The notes under the pieces were generated by a model. It ran no database searches. It saw nothing but the letters and a program-made list of their open reading frames with translations, and had not been told where the DNA came from. Below, one piece after another: positions 9,546-19,440 of a stretch of 64,000 bases of DNA. The translations under genes were made by a program, and so were the position numbers. Each line of letters opens with the position of its first letter. Within the stretch, counting starts at the first letter, position 1. Origin of the DNA: Massilia varians (GTDB taxonomy: Bacteria; Pseudomonadota; Gammaproteobacteria; Burkholderiales; Burkholderiaceae_D); contig NZ_AP026966.1 of the NCBI RefSeq assembly GCF_027923905.1, positions 5,147,001 to 5,211,000 of the forward strand, written 5' to 3'.

Positions 9546-10001
9546 ATGAAACTGTTCGCCACCGCCGCCGCCCTGTGCCTGGCCATCGCCGCCACCCCTG
9601 CCCTTGCCAACGGCCCGACCGAGAAGGACGCCATCGCGATGGTCGAACGCGGCGTTGCCCTGGTCAAGGCCAAGGGCAAGGACGAAATGATGAAGAAGAT
9701 CAACGCGAAGGATGCGGAATATGTCCAGGGCGAGCTCTACATGGACATCCGCGACCTGAAGACCGGCATCGTGCTGGCCCACCCCTACAACCCCTCGATC
9801 GTCGGCAAGGACCTGACCGACGTGCCGGACGCAAACGGCAAGAAGTACCGCCGCGAGATCATCGAACTGGCCGCCGCCAAGGGCAAGGGCTGGGTCGACT
9901 ACCAGTACAAGAATCCGACCAGCGGCAAGATCGAGCCGAAGACGACCTTCATCCAGCGCGTCGACGACGTGGTGCTGGAAGTCGGCATCTACAAGAAATA
10001 A
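9546..10001 (+). CDS. Secreted single Cache-domain protein
   Basis: A 151-residue exported protein. The start at 9546 is set by AAGGAG seven bases upstream and by a clean signal peptide (cleavage near ATPALA-NG). The mature part is a single Cache-type sensor fold without a membrane anchor, ending in the typical segment KIEPKTTFIQRVDDVVLEVGIY-like strand pair. Such proteins bind small ligands in the periplasm. It lies 36 bases upstream of a chemoreceptor gene on the same strand, so it probably delivers its ligand signal to that receptor (inference). Confidence 0.85.
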   Translation: MKLFATAAALCLAIAATPALANGPTEKDAIAMVERGVALVKAKGKDEMMKKINAKDAEYVQGELYMDIRDLKTGIVLAHPYNPSIVGKDLTDVPDANGKKYRREIIELAAAKGKGWVDYQYKNPTSGKIEPKTTFIQRVDDVVLEVGIYKK

Positions 10002-10037
10002 AGCGTCCCGCCCTTTCGTCCACGCCCGGAGTCAAGC

Positions 10038-11768
10038 ATGCTGAACAAACTGAGGATCGGCCCGAAACTCCTGCTGGCTCCGGGCCTGGTGCTGGTGCTG
10101 CTGACGCTGCTGTCGGCAGCCGCTTATTACGGCATGGTGCGCCAGAACGCCTCGCTCGAGCACATGGTGCAAGTGCGCGCCGCGCGCCTGCAGGCCGTGG
10201 CCGACGTGGCCGGCGAAGCGCGCTTCGCGCATGCCAACATCTACCAGCTGCTGGCCTGGGTGAACGGCAGCTTCGCGAAAACCCGCCTGGACGCCCTGAC
10301 CGCCGACATCCACAAGAAGCATGGGGCGGTCAAGAACAAGCTGGATGAACTGTCGAAGGGCGCCGCACCGGGCGAGCGCACGCCGATCGAGAACGCGCTG
10401 GCCGCGCTGGCGGGCTACCGCAAGATGGTGGCCGAGACCATCGAACTGGCTCAGGTCGACCAGTCGATCGCCACCAATTCGATGCAGAAGGCCGAGAAGC
10501 AGTTCGTCGCCCTCGACAGCGGCCTGCAGACCCTGGCGGCGCTGGAAAAGAAGCTGAGCGTGGATGCGCACGCCGCTGCCAAGGCCGAGTTCCGTACCCT
10601 CGGCCTGAGCATGGCCGGCCTGGTGCTGCTGTCGATCACCTTGTCCCTCCTGGTGACGATGCTGGTGCGGCGCGCCATGCTGGCCGATATCCAGTCGATC
10701 GCCACCGTGGTGAACGACCTGGCCGAGGGCCGCCTGCGCCCGTCCGGCACCCCGGGCGGCGGACGCGACGAGATCGCCGACACCTCGCGCGCGCTCGACC
10801 ATTCCATCTCGCGCCTGAACGGCGCCCTGAACAGCATCCTGCACTCGGTGCGCTCGATCGACACCGCGTCGAAGGAAATCGCCACCGGCAACCTGGACCT
10901 GTCGACCCGCACCGAGCTGCAGGCCGGTTCGCTCGAACAGACCGCCAGCACCATGGAAGAACTGACCACGGCGGTGAAGGAGAACGCCAACAATGCGCGC
11001 CTGGCCTCGAACCTCGCGGCCGAGGCGCAGCAGCTGGCCTTGAACGGCGGCCAGGCGGTCGGCCGGGCGGTGGCGACGATGGAATCGATCCAGGCCAGCT
11101 CGCGCAAGATCGTCGAGATCACCGGCGTCATCGACGGCATCTCCTTCCAGACCAACCTGCTGGCCCTGAACGCCGCGGTGGAAGCGGCGCGCGCCGGCGA
11201 ACAGGGACGCGGCTTCGCGGTGGTGGCCGCCGAAGTGCGCACGCTGGCCCAGCGCTCGGCGGCGGCGGCGCGCGAGATCAAGGGGCTGATCGCCGACTCG
11301 GTGAAGATCATCGAGGACGGCAGCGCCTCGGTGAGCGAGGCCGGCGCCAGCATGGGCGACATCGTCGCCTCGGTGCGCCAGGTGAACGACATCATCGGCC
11401 GCATCAGCATCGCCAGCACCGAGCAGGCCGACGGCATTGCCGAAGTGAACAAAGCGGTCGGCCAGATGGACGGCATGACCCAGCAGAACGCGGCGCTGGT
11501 GGAACAGGCCGCGGCGGCGGCCGAAAGCCTGCACGAGCAGACCGTCAACCTGGCCAAGGCGGTGTCGATCTTCAAGTTCGACGGCGACGACGCCGACGTC
11601 ATCGCGGAGGCGCAGGCCGAGGATGGGCAAGAAGCGGAAGAGGACGGCGACGAAGGCTTCCAGGGCCTGCGCGAGCGGCGCGCGGCCGGCAGTCCGATGC
11701 GCGGACGCGCGCTGGCGGCGCTGCCGGCTGCCCCTAGCAAAGGCGCGCAGCGGCGGCGCAGTGCCTGA
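10038..11768 (+). CDS. Methyl-accepting chemotaxis protein
   Basis: A 576-residue transmembrane chemoreceptor. It has a first membrane helix at about 11-33, a periplasmic four-helix-type sensor of about 150 residues, a second helix near 192-213, a HAMP linker, and the long coiled-coil signalling domain. The conserved hairpin tip [20 protein letters not shown], which contacts CheA and CheW, is intact. No C-terminal NWETF-type CheR tether is seen; the tail is Ala/Arg-rich. GGAG lies 7 bases before the ATG. The upstream gene encodes a secreted Cache protein, a likely ligand-binding partner. The gene runs convergently into mpg with 3 bases between stops. Confidence 0.93.
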   Translation: MLNKLRIGPKLLLAPGLVLVLLTLLSAAAYYGMVRQNASLEHMVQVRAARLQAVADVAGEARFAHANIYQLLAWVNGSFAKTRLDALTADIHKKHGAVKNKLDELSKGAAPGERTPIENALAALAGYRKMVAETIELAQVDQSIATNSMQKAEKQFVALDSGLQTLAALEKKLSVDAHAAAKAEFRTLGLSMAGLVLLSITLSLLVTMLVRRAMLADIQSIATVVNDLAEGRLRPSGTPGGGRDEIADTSRALDHSISRLNGALNSILHSVRSIDTASKEIATGNLDLSTRTELQAGSLEQTASTMEELTTAVKENANNARLASNLAAEAQQLALNGGQAVGRAVATMESIQASSRKIVEITGVIDGISFQTNLLALNAAVEAARAGEQGRGFAVVAAEVRTLAQRSAAAAREIKGLIADSVKIIEDGSASVSEAGASMGDIVASVRQVNDIIGRISIASTEQADGIAEVNKAVGQMDGMTQQNAALVEQAAAAAESLHEQTVNLAKAVSIFKFDGDDADVIAEAQAEDGQEAEEDGDEGFQGLRERRAAGSPMRGRALAALPAAPSKGAQRRRSA

Positions 11769-11771
11769 GGG

Positions 11772-12341
11772 TCAGCGGAACGGACGGCTCACGTAACGCG
11801 AGCCCGCGAGCCCGAAACGCCAGGGTACGTCCATCGCCTTGGAAATCCCGATACGCGGCCCGGTCACGACCTCCAGTCCCGGCGGGGCGGGAAGGATCTC
11901 GAACGGCGGCTGCGAGATGGCCATGCCGTTGAGGGCGCGGGTCACGCCCAGGGCCTGGCACAGCTTGCCCGGACCGGAGCACAGCAGCCACTCATCCATC
12001 GCATCGCGGCGCCGGCGCATCTCGTCCAGTCCGGCGAGCGGCTCCAGCGCGCGGATCAGCACCCCGGCGCCGTGGCCCTCTTCACGGCACACGAAATTCA
12101 GGCACCAATGGATGCCGTAGGAGCGGTAAACATAGGCATGGGCGGGCGGCCCGAACATCGAGGCATTGCGCTCGGTGGGACCGGAAAAGGCGTGCGAAGC
12201 CGGGTCTTCGCGGTCGTAGGCTTCGGTCTCGACGATCCTGCCGCCGACGCCGTCCACCAGCACCGTCACGCCGATCAGCTGGCGCGCCACGATGTCCGCC
12301 GGCTGGGAAAAATCGATTCCTGCTATTGTCGAAATGGCCAT
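11772..12341 (-). CDS. mpg: DNA-3-methyladenine glycosylase (AAG/MPG family)
   Basis: Monofunctional base-excision glycosylase that removes alkylated purines and hypoxanthine. The 189 residues match the small bacterial AAG fold: GGRIVETEAYDREDPASHAF holds the catalytic Glu block, and MFGPPAHAYVYRSYGIHWC the DNA-intercalating Tyr region; the C-terminal GPRIGISKAMDVPWRF strand is typical. Length is normal for the family. It is the last gene on this strand before the convergent chemoreceptor. Confidence 0.93.
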   Translation of the reverse strand: MAISTIAGIDFSQPADIVARQLIGVTVLVDGVGGRIVETEAYDREDPASHAFSGPTERNASMFGPPAHAYVYRSYGIHWCLNFVCREEGHGAGVLIRALEPLAGLDEMRRRRDAMDEWLLCSGPGKLCQALGVTRALNGMAISQPPFEILPAPPGLEVVTGPRIGISKAMDVPWRFGLAGSRYVSRPFR

Positions 12342-12505
12342 GCAGGGATTCTAACCCGGCCGATATGAGGGTGTCGCTTTGGTTAAATTGACACAAAATA
12401 TGGTTTTAACGGCAAGCATTTTGCATTGCTTTGCTGCAATAAAATAAGTGCTGGGGTATAGTGGCACGGTTGGTTGCTCCCTTCCGCAATCCCTCCTGCC
12501 CGCCC

Positions 12506-13363
12506 ATGAATACCGTCGCCGATCCCGTCCCGCACCTCGACCAGGTCGATGCCCTGATCAAATCGATCCGCATCCCACCGCGGCCGAGCCTGCTTGCCGA
12601 CATGCAGCGCGAACTGGCATCGGAAGACCCCTCCCCTGAAGCGATCGGCAAGATCGTGGCGAGCGACGTCGGCATGTCCGGCGCGCTGCTCAAGCTGGCC
12701 AATTCGGCGATCTACGGCGGCCGGCGCAAGGCCAAGTCGATCGAGCAGGCGATCCTGTTCCTGGGCATTAATCAGGTGGCGGCCCTGATGACCGGCCTGC
12801 TGGCGCGCCAGGCGATTCCCGCCAACAGCGCCGCGCTGGCCAGCTTCTGGGACATCTCGACCCGCCGCGCCCAGGCCATGGTGTTCCTGTCGCGCCGTCT
12901 GCGCATCGGCGAGCCGGACGTGGCCCATACCTTCGGCCTGTTCTGCGACACCGGCGTGCCGCTGCTGATGGAGCGCTTCCCCGACTACGCCGCGACCTAT
13001 GCCGCCGCCTCGCTGGAAACGCAGCGCGCATTCACCGTGCTCGAGGAGGAGCGCCACTCTACCTCCCACGCGGCGCTCGGCTGCCTGCTGGCGCGCAACT
13101 GGGGCCTGTCGGGCGACGTCGGCTGGGCCATCCTGCACCATCATGATTTTGCGGTGCTGGACGACGACGCCAGCGCCGCCGCGGTACGCTCGCTGGTTGC
13201 CCTGTCGGTGCTGGCCGAGAGCGCGATCTGCCGCTACCAGGGCCATGCCGAATCGCTCGAATGGAACAAGGGCGGCGCCGCCGCCTGCGCCTACCTCGGG
13301 CTGTCCGACGAGGAAACGGCCGAGCTGCTGGACGAGCTGGTGGAAGCCTTCCACGAGCAATAG
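12506..13363 (+). CDS. HDOD domain protein
   Basis: A 285-residue cytoplasmic protein that is almost entirely an HDOD domain, a non-catalytic relative of HD phosphohydrolases found in signalling proteins. Recognisable parts are IRIPPRPSLLADMQRELA, ASDVGMSGALLKLANSA and SIEQAILFLGINQVAALM. Such proteins influence motility, c-di-GMP signalling or stress responses, but no fused output domain is present to narrow this. The ATG at 12506 gives the natural domain start; a GTG at 12461 in the same frame would add a Pro/Arg-rich tail and is less likely. No clear Shine-Dalgarno is seen for either. Confidence 0.88.
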   Translation: MNTVADPVPHLDQVDALIKSIRIPPRPSLLADMQRELASEDPSPEAIGKIVASDVGMSGALLKLANSAIYGGRRKAKSIEQAILFLGINQVAALMTGLLARQAIPANSAALASFWDISTRRAQAMVFLSRRLRIGEPDVAHTFGLFCDTGVPLLMERFPDYAATYAAASLETQRAFTVLEEERHSTSHAALGCLLARNWGLSGDVGWAILHHHDFAVLDDDASAAAVRSLVALSVLAESAICRYQGHAESLEWNKGGAAACAYLGLSDEETAELLDELVEAFHEQ

Positions 13364-13372
13364 ATACATATC

Positions 13373-13401
13373 TTTACATCACTCCTGTACAGGTGGATAC
13401 T
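13373..13401 (+). promoter_or_regulatory. Sigma-70-like promoter with palindrome in the spacer
   Basis: TTTACA at 13373-13378 and GATACT at 13396-13401 are separated by exactly 17 bases, 35 bases upstream of the lipoprotein ATG. The spacer contains the perfect 10-bp palindrome CCTGTACAGG (13384-13393), a possible operator for an unknown repressor. Confidence 0.45.
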
Positions 13402-13435
13402 GCCTGTAAGGACACCGCGTACCCCGGGAGTGATC

Positions 13436-14605
13436 ATGAAGCGCATCGCCATCCTGCTGTCCCTGTCTCTGCTGGCGGGCTGCGCCAGCGTGCAGCCGCC
13501 AAGCGCCCCTCTCCCTCCCTTCGCCGACGCGCGCTTTGCGCCACCAAGCGCGCCGGTCGGCGCCAAGGACTTGTTCACCCTCAGTCCGGCGATGCTGTCC
13601 TACCTGAACAGCCAGTCGTTCCACAGGCACCTGCGCCAGAGCGGCCTGCGGCGCGGCCTGGTGGACGCGCTGTACAGCAAGACCGACCTGAAGCTCGAGT
13701 ACGAATCCTCGAAGACGCGCACCGCCGCGGAAACCTATGCGGACCGCACTGGCAACTGCCTGTCGCTGGTGATCATGACCGCGGCCTTTGCGAAGGAACT
13801 GCGCATGCCGGTGCGCTTTCGCAGCGTCGACATCGGCAATGCCTGGAGCCGCGAGGCGGACCTGTACCTGGGCAGCGCCCACGTCAACGTCGCGGTCGGC
13901 GAACCGCTCGACAACGGCTTTCGCGACAACGGCCTGCACGAGTTCCTGGTGGTCGACTTCATCCCGCAGAACGAAGCGGAACGCCTGCGCATACGCGAAC
14001 TGGACGAGGACGACATCGTCGCGCTGTACATGAACAACCGCGCGGCCGAGATGATGGTGCAGAACCGCCTCGACGACGCCTACTGGTGGGCGCGCGCCGC
14101 GGTGGACAAGCGCCCCGGCCTGATCGCGGCGCTCAATACCCTGGGCGTGATCTACAACCGGCACGGCGAACTGGCGCTGGCCGAACAGACCTACCGCGCG
14201 GCCTTGCTGCGCGAGCCGGAAAACGTGATGGTGATGCGCAACCTGCAGCCGGTGCTTGCCACGCTGGGCAAGCACGCCGAAGCCCAGGCGCTGGCGCAAC
14301 GCATCGCCAGCATCGAGCCCTTTCCGCCCTATTACCACTTCGACCAGGGCATGCTGGCGCTGCGCGCGGGCGACTTCGACAAGGCGAGACGCCTGTTCGA
14401 GCGCGAACTGAAACGCGCGCCCTACAACGACGAGTTCCTGTTCTGGCTGGGCGTGACCCACCTGCGCCTGGGCGACGTGCAGCATGCGCGCGAACAGATC
14501 GCCAAGGCGGTCGACAACAGCACGCGGCAGGAGACGCGGCAGCTGTACTCGGCCAAGCTGGCGCAGCTAAGGCGGGTGAACGCGACGGGGACGCGGATTC
14601 GCTGA
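13436..14605 (+). CDS. Transglutaminase-like / TPR lipoprotein
   Basis: A 389-residue lipoprotein: the signal peptide ends LLAGC with Cys16 lipidated. The N-terminal third looks like a transglutaminase-type cysteine fold: YADRTGNCLSLVIMTAAFAK gives the Cys near 107, SAHVNVAV a His and VVDFIP an Asp in the right order. The C-terminal half is TPR-like (AALNTLGVIYNRHGELALAE, FDQGMLALRAGDFDKARRLF, FLFWLGVTHLRLGDVQHARE). GGGAG six bases before the ATG at 13436 selects this start over a GTG at 13430. It is probably an outer-membrane or periplasmic scaffold or peptidase; the substrate is unknown. Confidence 0.85.
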   Translation: MKRIAILLSLSLLAGCASVQPPSAPLPPFADARFAPPSAPVGAKDLFTLSPAMLSYLNSQSFHRHLRQSGLRRGLVDALYSKTDLKLEYESSKTRTAAETYADRTGNCLSLVIMTAAFAKELRMPVRFRSVDIGNAWSREADLYLGSAHVNVAVGEPLDNGFRDNGLHEFLVVDFIPQNEAERLRIRELDEDDIVALYMNNRAAEMMVQNRLDDAYWWARAAVDKRPGLIAALNTLGVIYNRHGELALAEQTYRAALLREPENVMVMRNLQPVLATLGKHAEAQALAQRIASIEPFPPYYHFDQGMLALRAGDFDKARRLFERELKRAPYNDEFLFWLGVTHLRLGDVQHAREQIAKAVDNSTRQETRQLYSAKLAQLRRVNATGTRIR

Positions 14606-14636
14606 TACAACGGGCTGCGCGAGCAACCCTGGTACT

Positions 14637-15194
14637 TTATGCTTTCGGCTCATCCAGAACCGTGAAGTCAAAATTCCAAATGTGATCGGGATTACGTGTG
14701 CAACGAACGAACGTCTTTGCGTTCTCTTTCGGCCCGATTTCCCTTAACTTCAGCTTTCCATCGCACCGAGGACAGTTCCCTTGCACCTTAGTAATGAACG
14801 TTTTCCCCGAACTATCCGCTTCAACATTGAACGGCAAATAAGGTAGACGAACAAAGCGGTGGCGGATCAGCGACACGCCGACTATCAAGAAAAAAAGAGC
14901 GATCGACAGTATAAGCACGAACAGGAACGAAAGCTCTTTCCAGAAACCTGCAATGGTCGCGATACTTCCAGTCACACCGAGGATACCTGAGACAACGATC
15001 CAGCCTGCTTGTAGTGGTGTCCCAAGCAAAGTGAGCGGTTTGGTGTACACGCGATCGATAATCGCGATCGCCTCTGCCGATTGACGTCCGTAGTGGTGGA
15101 CATCTCCCACATGAAGATGAGAGTTTTTCACCGTACCCGAGCCGATATTGATGCTATGCGAGCCTGACGAGATTTTCGATTCTTCTTGGTCCAT
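14637..15194 (-). CDS. AT-rich accessory gene: two membrane helices plus C-terminal zinc ribbon
   Basis: Not a family I can name. The 185-residue protein has four visible parts: a polar N-terminus (1-50) rich in His, Ser and Gly with a beta-like repeat (INIGSGTVKNSHLHVGDVHH); two adjacent membrane helices (about 64-84 and 89-110); a short linker; and a zinc-ribbon-like C-terminus with C141, C144, C165 and H171. The start at 15194 is set by GGAG six bases upstream; a longer frame begins at 15260 without a ribosome site. Base composition and codon use are clearly AT-richer than both neighbours, and the flanks are AT-rich, which suggests recent acquisition. Confidence 0.7.
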   Translation of the reverse strand: MDQEESKISSGSHSINIGSGTVKNSHLHVGDVHHYGRQSAEAIAIIDRVYTKPLTLLGTPLQAGWIVVSGILGVTGSIATIAGFWKELSFLFVLILSIALFFLIVGVSLIRHRFVRLPYLPFNVEADSSGKTFITKVQGNCPRCDGKLKLREIGPKENAKTFVRCTRNPDHIWNFDFTVLDEPKA

Positions 15195-15271
15195 ATCTTT
15201 CTCCAAAGCGACAAAAAGAGCATAGCGCATCACATCCGTTTTTTGCTGAGAACCGGCCAACGAAAGAATTT

Positions 15272-15841
15272 TTAACTTTTAAATTGATTTTTATCAGTTA
15301 GAGAATCCTGATCCAACCAATCCAATTGCATGCCCAACTGTCTGCTCCGCGGAGTCATCAGAACACGCCATTGATCGAGTTTCTGTTCAAAGCTCATCGC
15401 CATGTGCGCCGGTGAACTCGACGGCAGCACGAGGGTGCGATAGCCGGCCGCGGCGAACTGCGGCGCGAACTTGCCGGAGGCCTGGCCATTGAAGCCCACC
15501 GTTTCCAGTCGCGGGCAGAGGTCCCGCAGGCGCTCGAAGTCATTGGCGGCCGGATTGCGGATGGCGGAGTCGAGGCTGCCTTCACGTTCGCAGCCGGCCA
15601 GCACGTCCCACAGGCCGAAGCGGTGCGCCAGCAGGCGCGGCAAGCGTTCTTCATACGGCAGGCTTGCCAGGTCCTCCTTGATCACCGCCGAGATCAGGCG
15701 CCAAAATTGATTTCGCGGATGGGCATAGTAGCGCCCTGCGGCCAGCGAGGCGGCGCCGGGAAAGCTGCCGAGGACGAGGACGCGGGTGTCAGGTGCGAGC
15801 ACCGGCGCAAGGCCAGTCAAGGAGGGAGTTCGATTCACCAT
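15272..15841 (-). CDS. DNA-deoxyinosine glycosylase (uracil-DNA glycosylase superfamily)
   Basis: A 189-residue member of the uracil-DNA glycosylase superfamily. VLVLGSFPGAASLAAGRYYA followed by HPRNQFW is the N-terminal active-site block of the hypoxanthine/deoxyinosine glycosylase branch. VGFNGQASGKFAP and the C-terminal VLPSSSPAHMAMSF (catalytic loop) complete the fold. It would remove hypoxanthine formed by adenine deamination, complementing mpg 3 kb away. The ATG at 15841 gives the expected N-terminus; a longer frame to 15883 exists. The last codons run into AT-rich DNA next to the accessory gene. Confidence 0.87.
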   Translation of the reverse strand: MVNRTPSLTGLAPVLAPDTRVLVLGSFPGAASLAAGRYYAHPRNQFWRLISAVIKEDLASLPYEERLPRLLAHRFGLWDVLAGCEREGSLDSAIRNPAANDFERLRDLCPRLETVGFNGQASGKFAPQFAAAGYRTLVLPSSSPAHMAMSFEQKLDQWRVLMTPRSRQLGMQLDWLDQDSLTDKNQFKS

Positions 15842-15932
15842 GCCCCGATTGTAGCCGGACGAAAAAAAGCGGCGAGTACTCACGCACCCGCCGCAAAGGG
15901 CAAAACCCCTGGAGAGACAACAAGAACAGGTG

Positions 15933-17167
15933 CTACTTCATGGCGACGGCATCGCCATCCTTGCGGGCAGCATCCCAGCCGCCGCCCAGCGTACGGATCA
16001 AGGCCACCGTCGTCACCGCACTGTTGCCGCGCAGCTGGACGGCCGTGCGCTCGACCGCCGCCAGGTTGCGCTGGGCGTCGAGCAGCTCCAGGTAGCTGGA
16101 ACGGCCGGCCTCATACAGCTTCTGCGCCAGATCGGCCGAACGGCGCGCCGACAAGAGCGCCGCGTCGATCTGCTCGGCCTGGCTGGAGAGGATGCGCAGA
16201 CCGGCCAGGTTGTCCTCGACCTCGGCAAAGGCGGTGAGCACGCTCTGGCGGTAGGCACCCACCGATTCCTCCAGCACCGCGTAACTAGCCTCGACGTTGG
16301 CGCGGTTGCGGCCGCCGTCGATGAGCGGCATCGAGGTCAAGAGGCCCAGCACCCAGGAGCGGCTGCTCCATTTGAACACCTCCGACATGGCGCCGCCGAC
16401 GCCGCCGCCGGCCGCGCTGATGGTCAGCGCCGGGAACATCGCGCCGCGCGCTACGCCGATGCGGGCATTCGAGGCTTCCATCGCGCGCTGGGCGGCGTTG
16501 ATGTCGGGACGGCGCTCCAGCAGCGAGGACGGCAGGCCGGCCGGAATCGCGGGCAGCGCGGTCGCGTCGAGCAGCGGACTCTTGCCGGCCACGTAGTGCG
16601 ATGCCGGTTTACCCAGCAGGACCGCCAGCGCGTGCTCGGCGGTCGCGCGCTGGCGCTGCCGGCCGATCGCTTCGGCACGCGCCGTCGCCAGCTCGGTGCG
16701 CGCCCGCGACAGGCGGTAAGGTTCGCCGTATAGCTCGTCACCGGCTGGGTCGGCGTGCCCTGCGGCAGTCCGCTGTCGAAGGCCGAAGGACGGGCGCGCT
16801 GGGCGCCGACGCCGATGCCGACCTGCGGCGCCCGGTCCGCTTGCGCGATGCCGGCAATTGCCCTGGCCTGCTTGACGCGGCTCGCCGCCACCGCCAGGTT
16901 GGCGTTGTTGGCGCCGGCCTCCTCGATCAGGGAAGTCAAGGCTGGGTCGTTAAAGGCGAGCCACCACTGGCCGCGCGGCTGCTGCTCGGCCGGCTGGGCC
17001 AGCCTCCAGCGCGCGCCTTCGATGCCGTCCACTTCGGCGGGCAGCTGCGACTCTCGGAAAGCCGTCGGCGTCTCGACGGCCGGCTGATTGAACTCCGGTG
17101 TGGCGCAGGCGGTCAGCAGCAGTGCCGCCAACAGCGGGGCCACGCCCCTTGCGATCATGCTGTTCAT
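15933..17167 (-). pseudogene. RND efflux outer membrane factor (NodT family), deleted and frameshifted
   Basis: The N-terminal part (17167 to about 16725) is a NodT/OprM-type lipoprotein with lipobox LLTAC, reading through SASRVKQARAIAGIAQADRA to TQPVTSYTANL. The rest (about 16730 to 15933) continues in another frame as YRLSRARTELATARAEAI, then ERRPDINAAQRAMEASNARI, and ends FDLIRTLGGGW-like (ALIRTLGGGWDAA). Compared with CusC-type proteins about 70-80 residues are missing at the join: the beta-barrel strand (SYELDLFG-like) and the following helix. So there is an internal deletion that also shifts the frame. The product cannot be functional as read. It follows the permease fragment by one base. 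Confidence 0.8.
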
Positions 17168-17168
17168 C

Positions 17169-19440
17169 TCAATGCACTCCTTCCAGGTCCAGGACCGGCG
17201 CTTTCGCCACCGGCGCTTTTTTCTCGAAACGCTTTCCCAGGGTGCGCAGCAGGACGTAGAACAGCGGCGTCAGGAACAGGCCGAAGAAGGTCACGCCCAG
17301 CATGCCGGCGAACACCGCCACGCCCATCGCATGGCGCATCTCGGCGCCCGCACCGCTCGAGAACACCAGCGGCACCACACCCATGATGAAGGCGATCGAG
17401 GTCATCAGGATCGGACGCAGGCGCAGGCGCGACGCTTCCGGCGCGGCCTCCAGCACGCTGCGGCCATGGTCTTCCAGCTCGCGGGCGAATTCCACGATCA
17501 GGATCGCGTTCTTCGAGGCCAGTCCCACCAGCACGAACAGGGCGATCTGGGTAAAGATGTTGTTGTCGCCGCCGGAGAGCTTGACGCCCGCCAGCGCGCA
17601 CAGGATCGACATCGGCACGATCAGGATCGTCGCCAGCGGCAGGGTCCAGCTTTCGTATTGGGCGGCCAGCACCAGGAACACCAGCAGCACGCACAGCGGG
17701 AACACGTAGATCATGGTGTTACCGGCCAGTTCTTCCTGGTAGGTCAGCTCGGTCCACTCGTAGGCGATCCCTTTCGGCAGGGTCTCCTTCGCCAGCTGCT
17801 CCATGATGACCTGGGCCTGGCCTGAGGACACGCCAGGTGCCGGACCGCCGTTGATGTCGGCCGCCACGTAGTTGTTGTAGCGCTGGACGCGGTCCGGGCC
17901 GTAGCTGTCCTTCAGCTGCATCAGCGAGGACAGCGGGATCATCTCGCCCTTGTCGTTGCGCACCTTCAACTGGGCGATCTGCTCCGGCTGCGAGCGGAAC
18001 TGCGCATCGGCCTGCACCCGCACCTGGTAGGTACGGCCGAACTGGTTGAAGTCGTTCACGTACAGCGAGCCCAGGTTCACCTGCAGGGTCTGGTAGATGG
18101 TCGACAGCGGCACGCCGAGCTGCTTGGCCTTGACGCGGTCGACGTCCGCGAACAGCTGCGGCACGTTGATCTGGTAGCTCGAGAACACGCCCGCCAGTTG
18201 CGGCGTGCCCCAGGCCTTGGCCTGCAGCGCCTGCGTGGCTTGATACAGCGCGTCGTAGCCCAGGTTGCCGCGGTCTTCCAGCATCAGTTTGAAGTCGCCG
18301 GTGGTGCCCAGGCCGTTCACCGGAGGCGGCGGCAGCACCATCACGAAGGCGTCCTGTACGCTTCCCATGCGCTTGTTGATCTCCGCGGCGATGGCGTCGG
18401 CCGACTGCTCCGGCTTGCCCTTGCGCTCGCTGAAGGGCTTGAGGCCGGTGAACACGATGCCGGCGTTGGGCGCATTGGTGAAGCCGTTGATCGACAGGCC
18501 CGGGAAGGCGATCGAGGATTCCACGCCCGGGATGTCCTTGGCGATGGACGACATCTTGCGGATCACTTCATCGGTGCGGTCCAGCGAGGCGGCATCCGGC
18601 AGCTGGGCGAAGCCGATCAGGTAGCCCTTGTCCTGGGCCGGCACGAAGCCCGGCGGCACGACCTTGAACATGAAGACCGCGGCCACGCCCAGCAGAAGGT
18701 AGACGCCCAGCGTTGCGGTTTTGCGGCGCAGGACGGTCTTCACGCCACCTTCGTAGCTGTGCGAGGCACGGCCGAAGAAGCGGTTGAAGGCGGCGAAGAA
18801 GCGGCCCAGCGCCCGGCCCATGACACGGGTCAGGCGGTCCTTCGGCGCATCATGGGCTTTCAGGAGCGCGGCCGACATGGCCGGCGCCAGCGTCAAGGAA
18901 ACGAAGGCCGAGATCACGGTCGAGATCGCGATGGTGAGGGCGAACTGGCGGTAGAACTGGCCGGTCAGGCCGGAGACGAAAGCGATCGGCACGAACACGG
19001 CGCACAGCACCAGGGCGATGGCGATGATCGGCCCCGACACTTCCTTCATGGCCTGGATGGTGGCGTCATGCGGCGACAGCCCGTTGCCGATGTTGCGCTC
19101 GACGTTTTCCACCAGCACGATGGCGTCGTCGACCACGATGCTGATCGCCAGCACCAGTCCGAACAGCGACAGCGTGTTGATCGAGAAGTCGAACATTAAC
19201 ATGACGGCGAAGGTGCCGACCACCGACACCGGCACCGCCAGCAGCGGGATGATCGAGGCGCGCCAGGTCTGCAGGAACACGATCACGACCAGGGCCACCA
19301 GCACCACGGCTTCGAGCAGGGTCTTGATCACCGAGTCGATCGACTCGCGCACGAACTGGGTCGGGTCGTACACGATGCTGTACTCGACGCCTTCGGGGAA
19401 GTCCTTGGACAGGGCTTCCATGGTGGCGCGCGCATCCTGG
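17169..19440 (-). pseudogene. RND efflux permease (HAE-1 type), lacking the N-terminal ~290 residues
   Basis: About 760 residues of an AcrB-like multidrug efflux pump remain, starting near DARATMEALSKDFPEGVEY, which corresponds to about residue 290-300 of a roughly 1,050-residue pump. The remaining part has the periplasmic docking and porter segments and helices, including SIVVDDAIVLVENVERN with the paired Asp of the proton relay in helix 4. The first membrane helix and porter subdomains PN1/PN2 are absent. At about 19440 the sequence switches directly to the membrane fusion protein in another frame, so the deletion removed the end of one gene and the start of the next (about 1.7 kb expected). 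No start codon or ribosome site is seen for the remnant. Confidence 0.82.

Noticed and set aside
10032..11630. A 532-codon minus-strand frame opposite the chemoreceptor
   Set aside because: Shadow frame of a GC-rich coding region; no start signal or recognisable fold.
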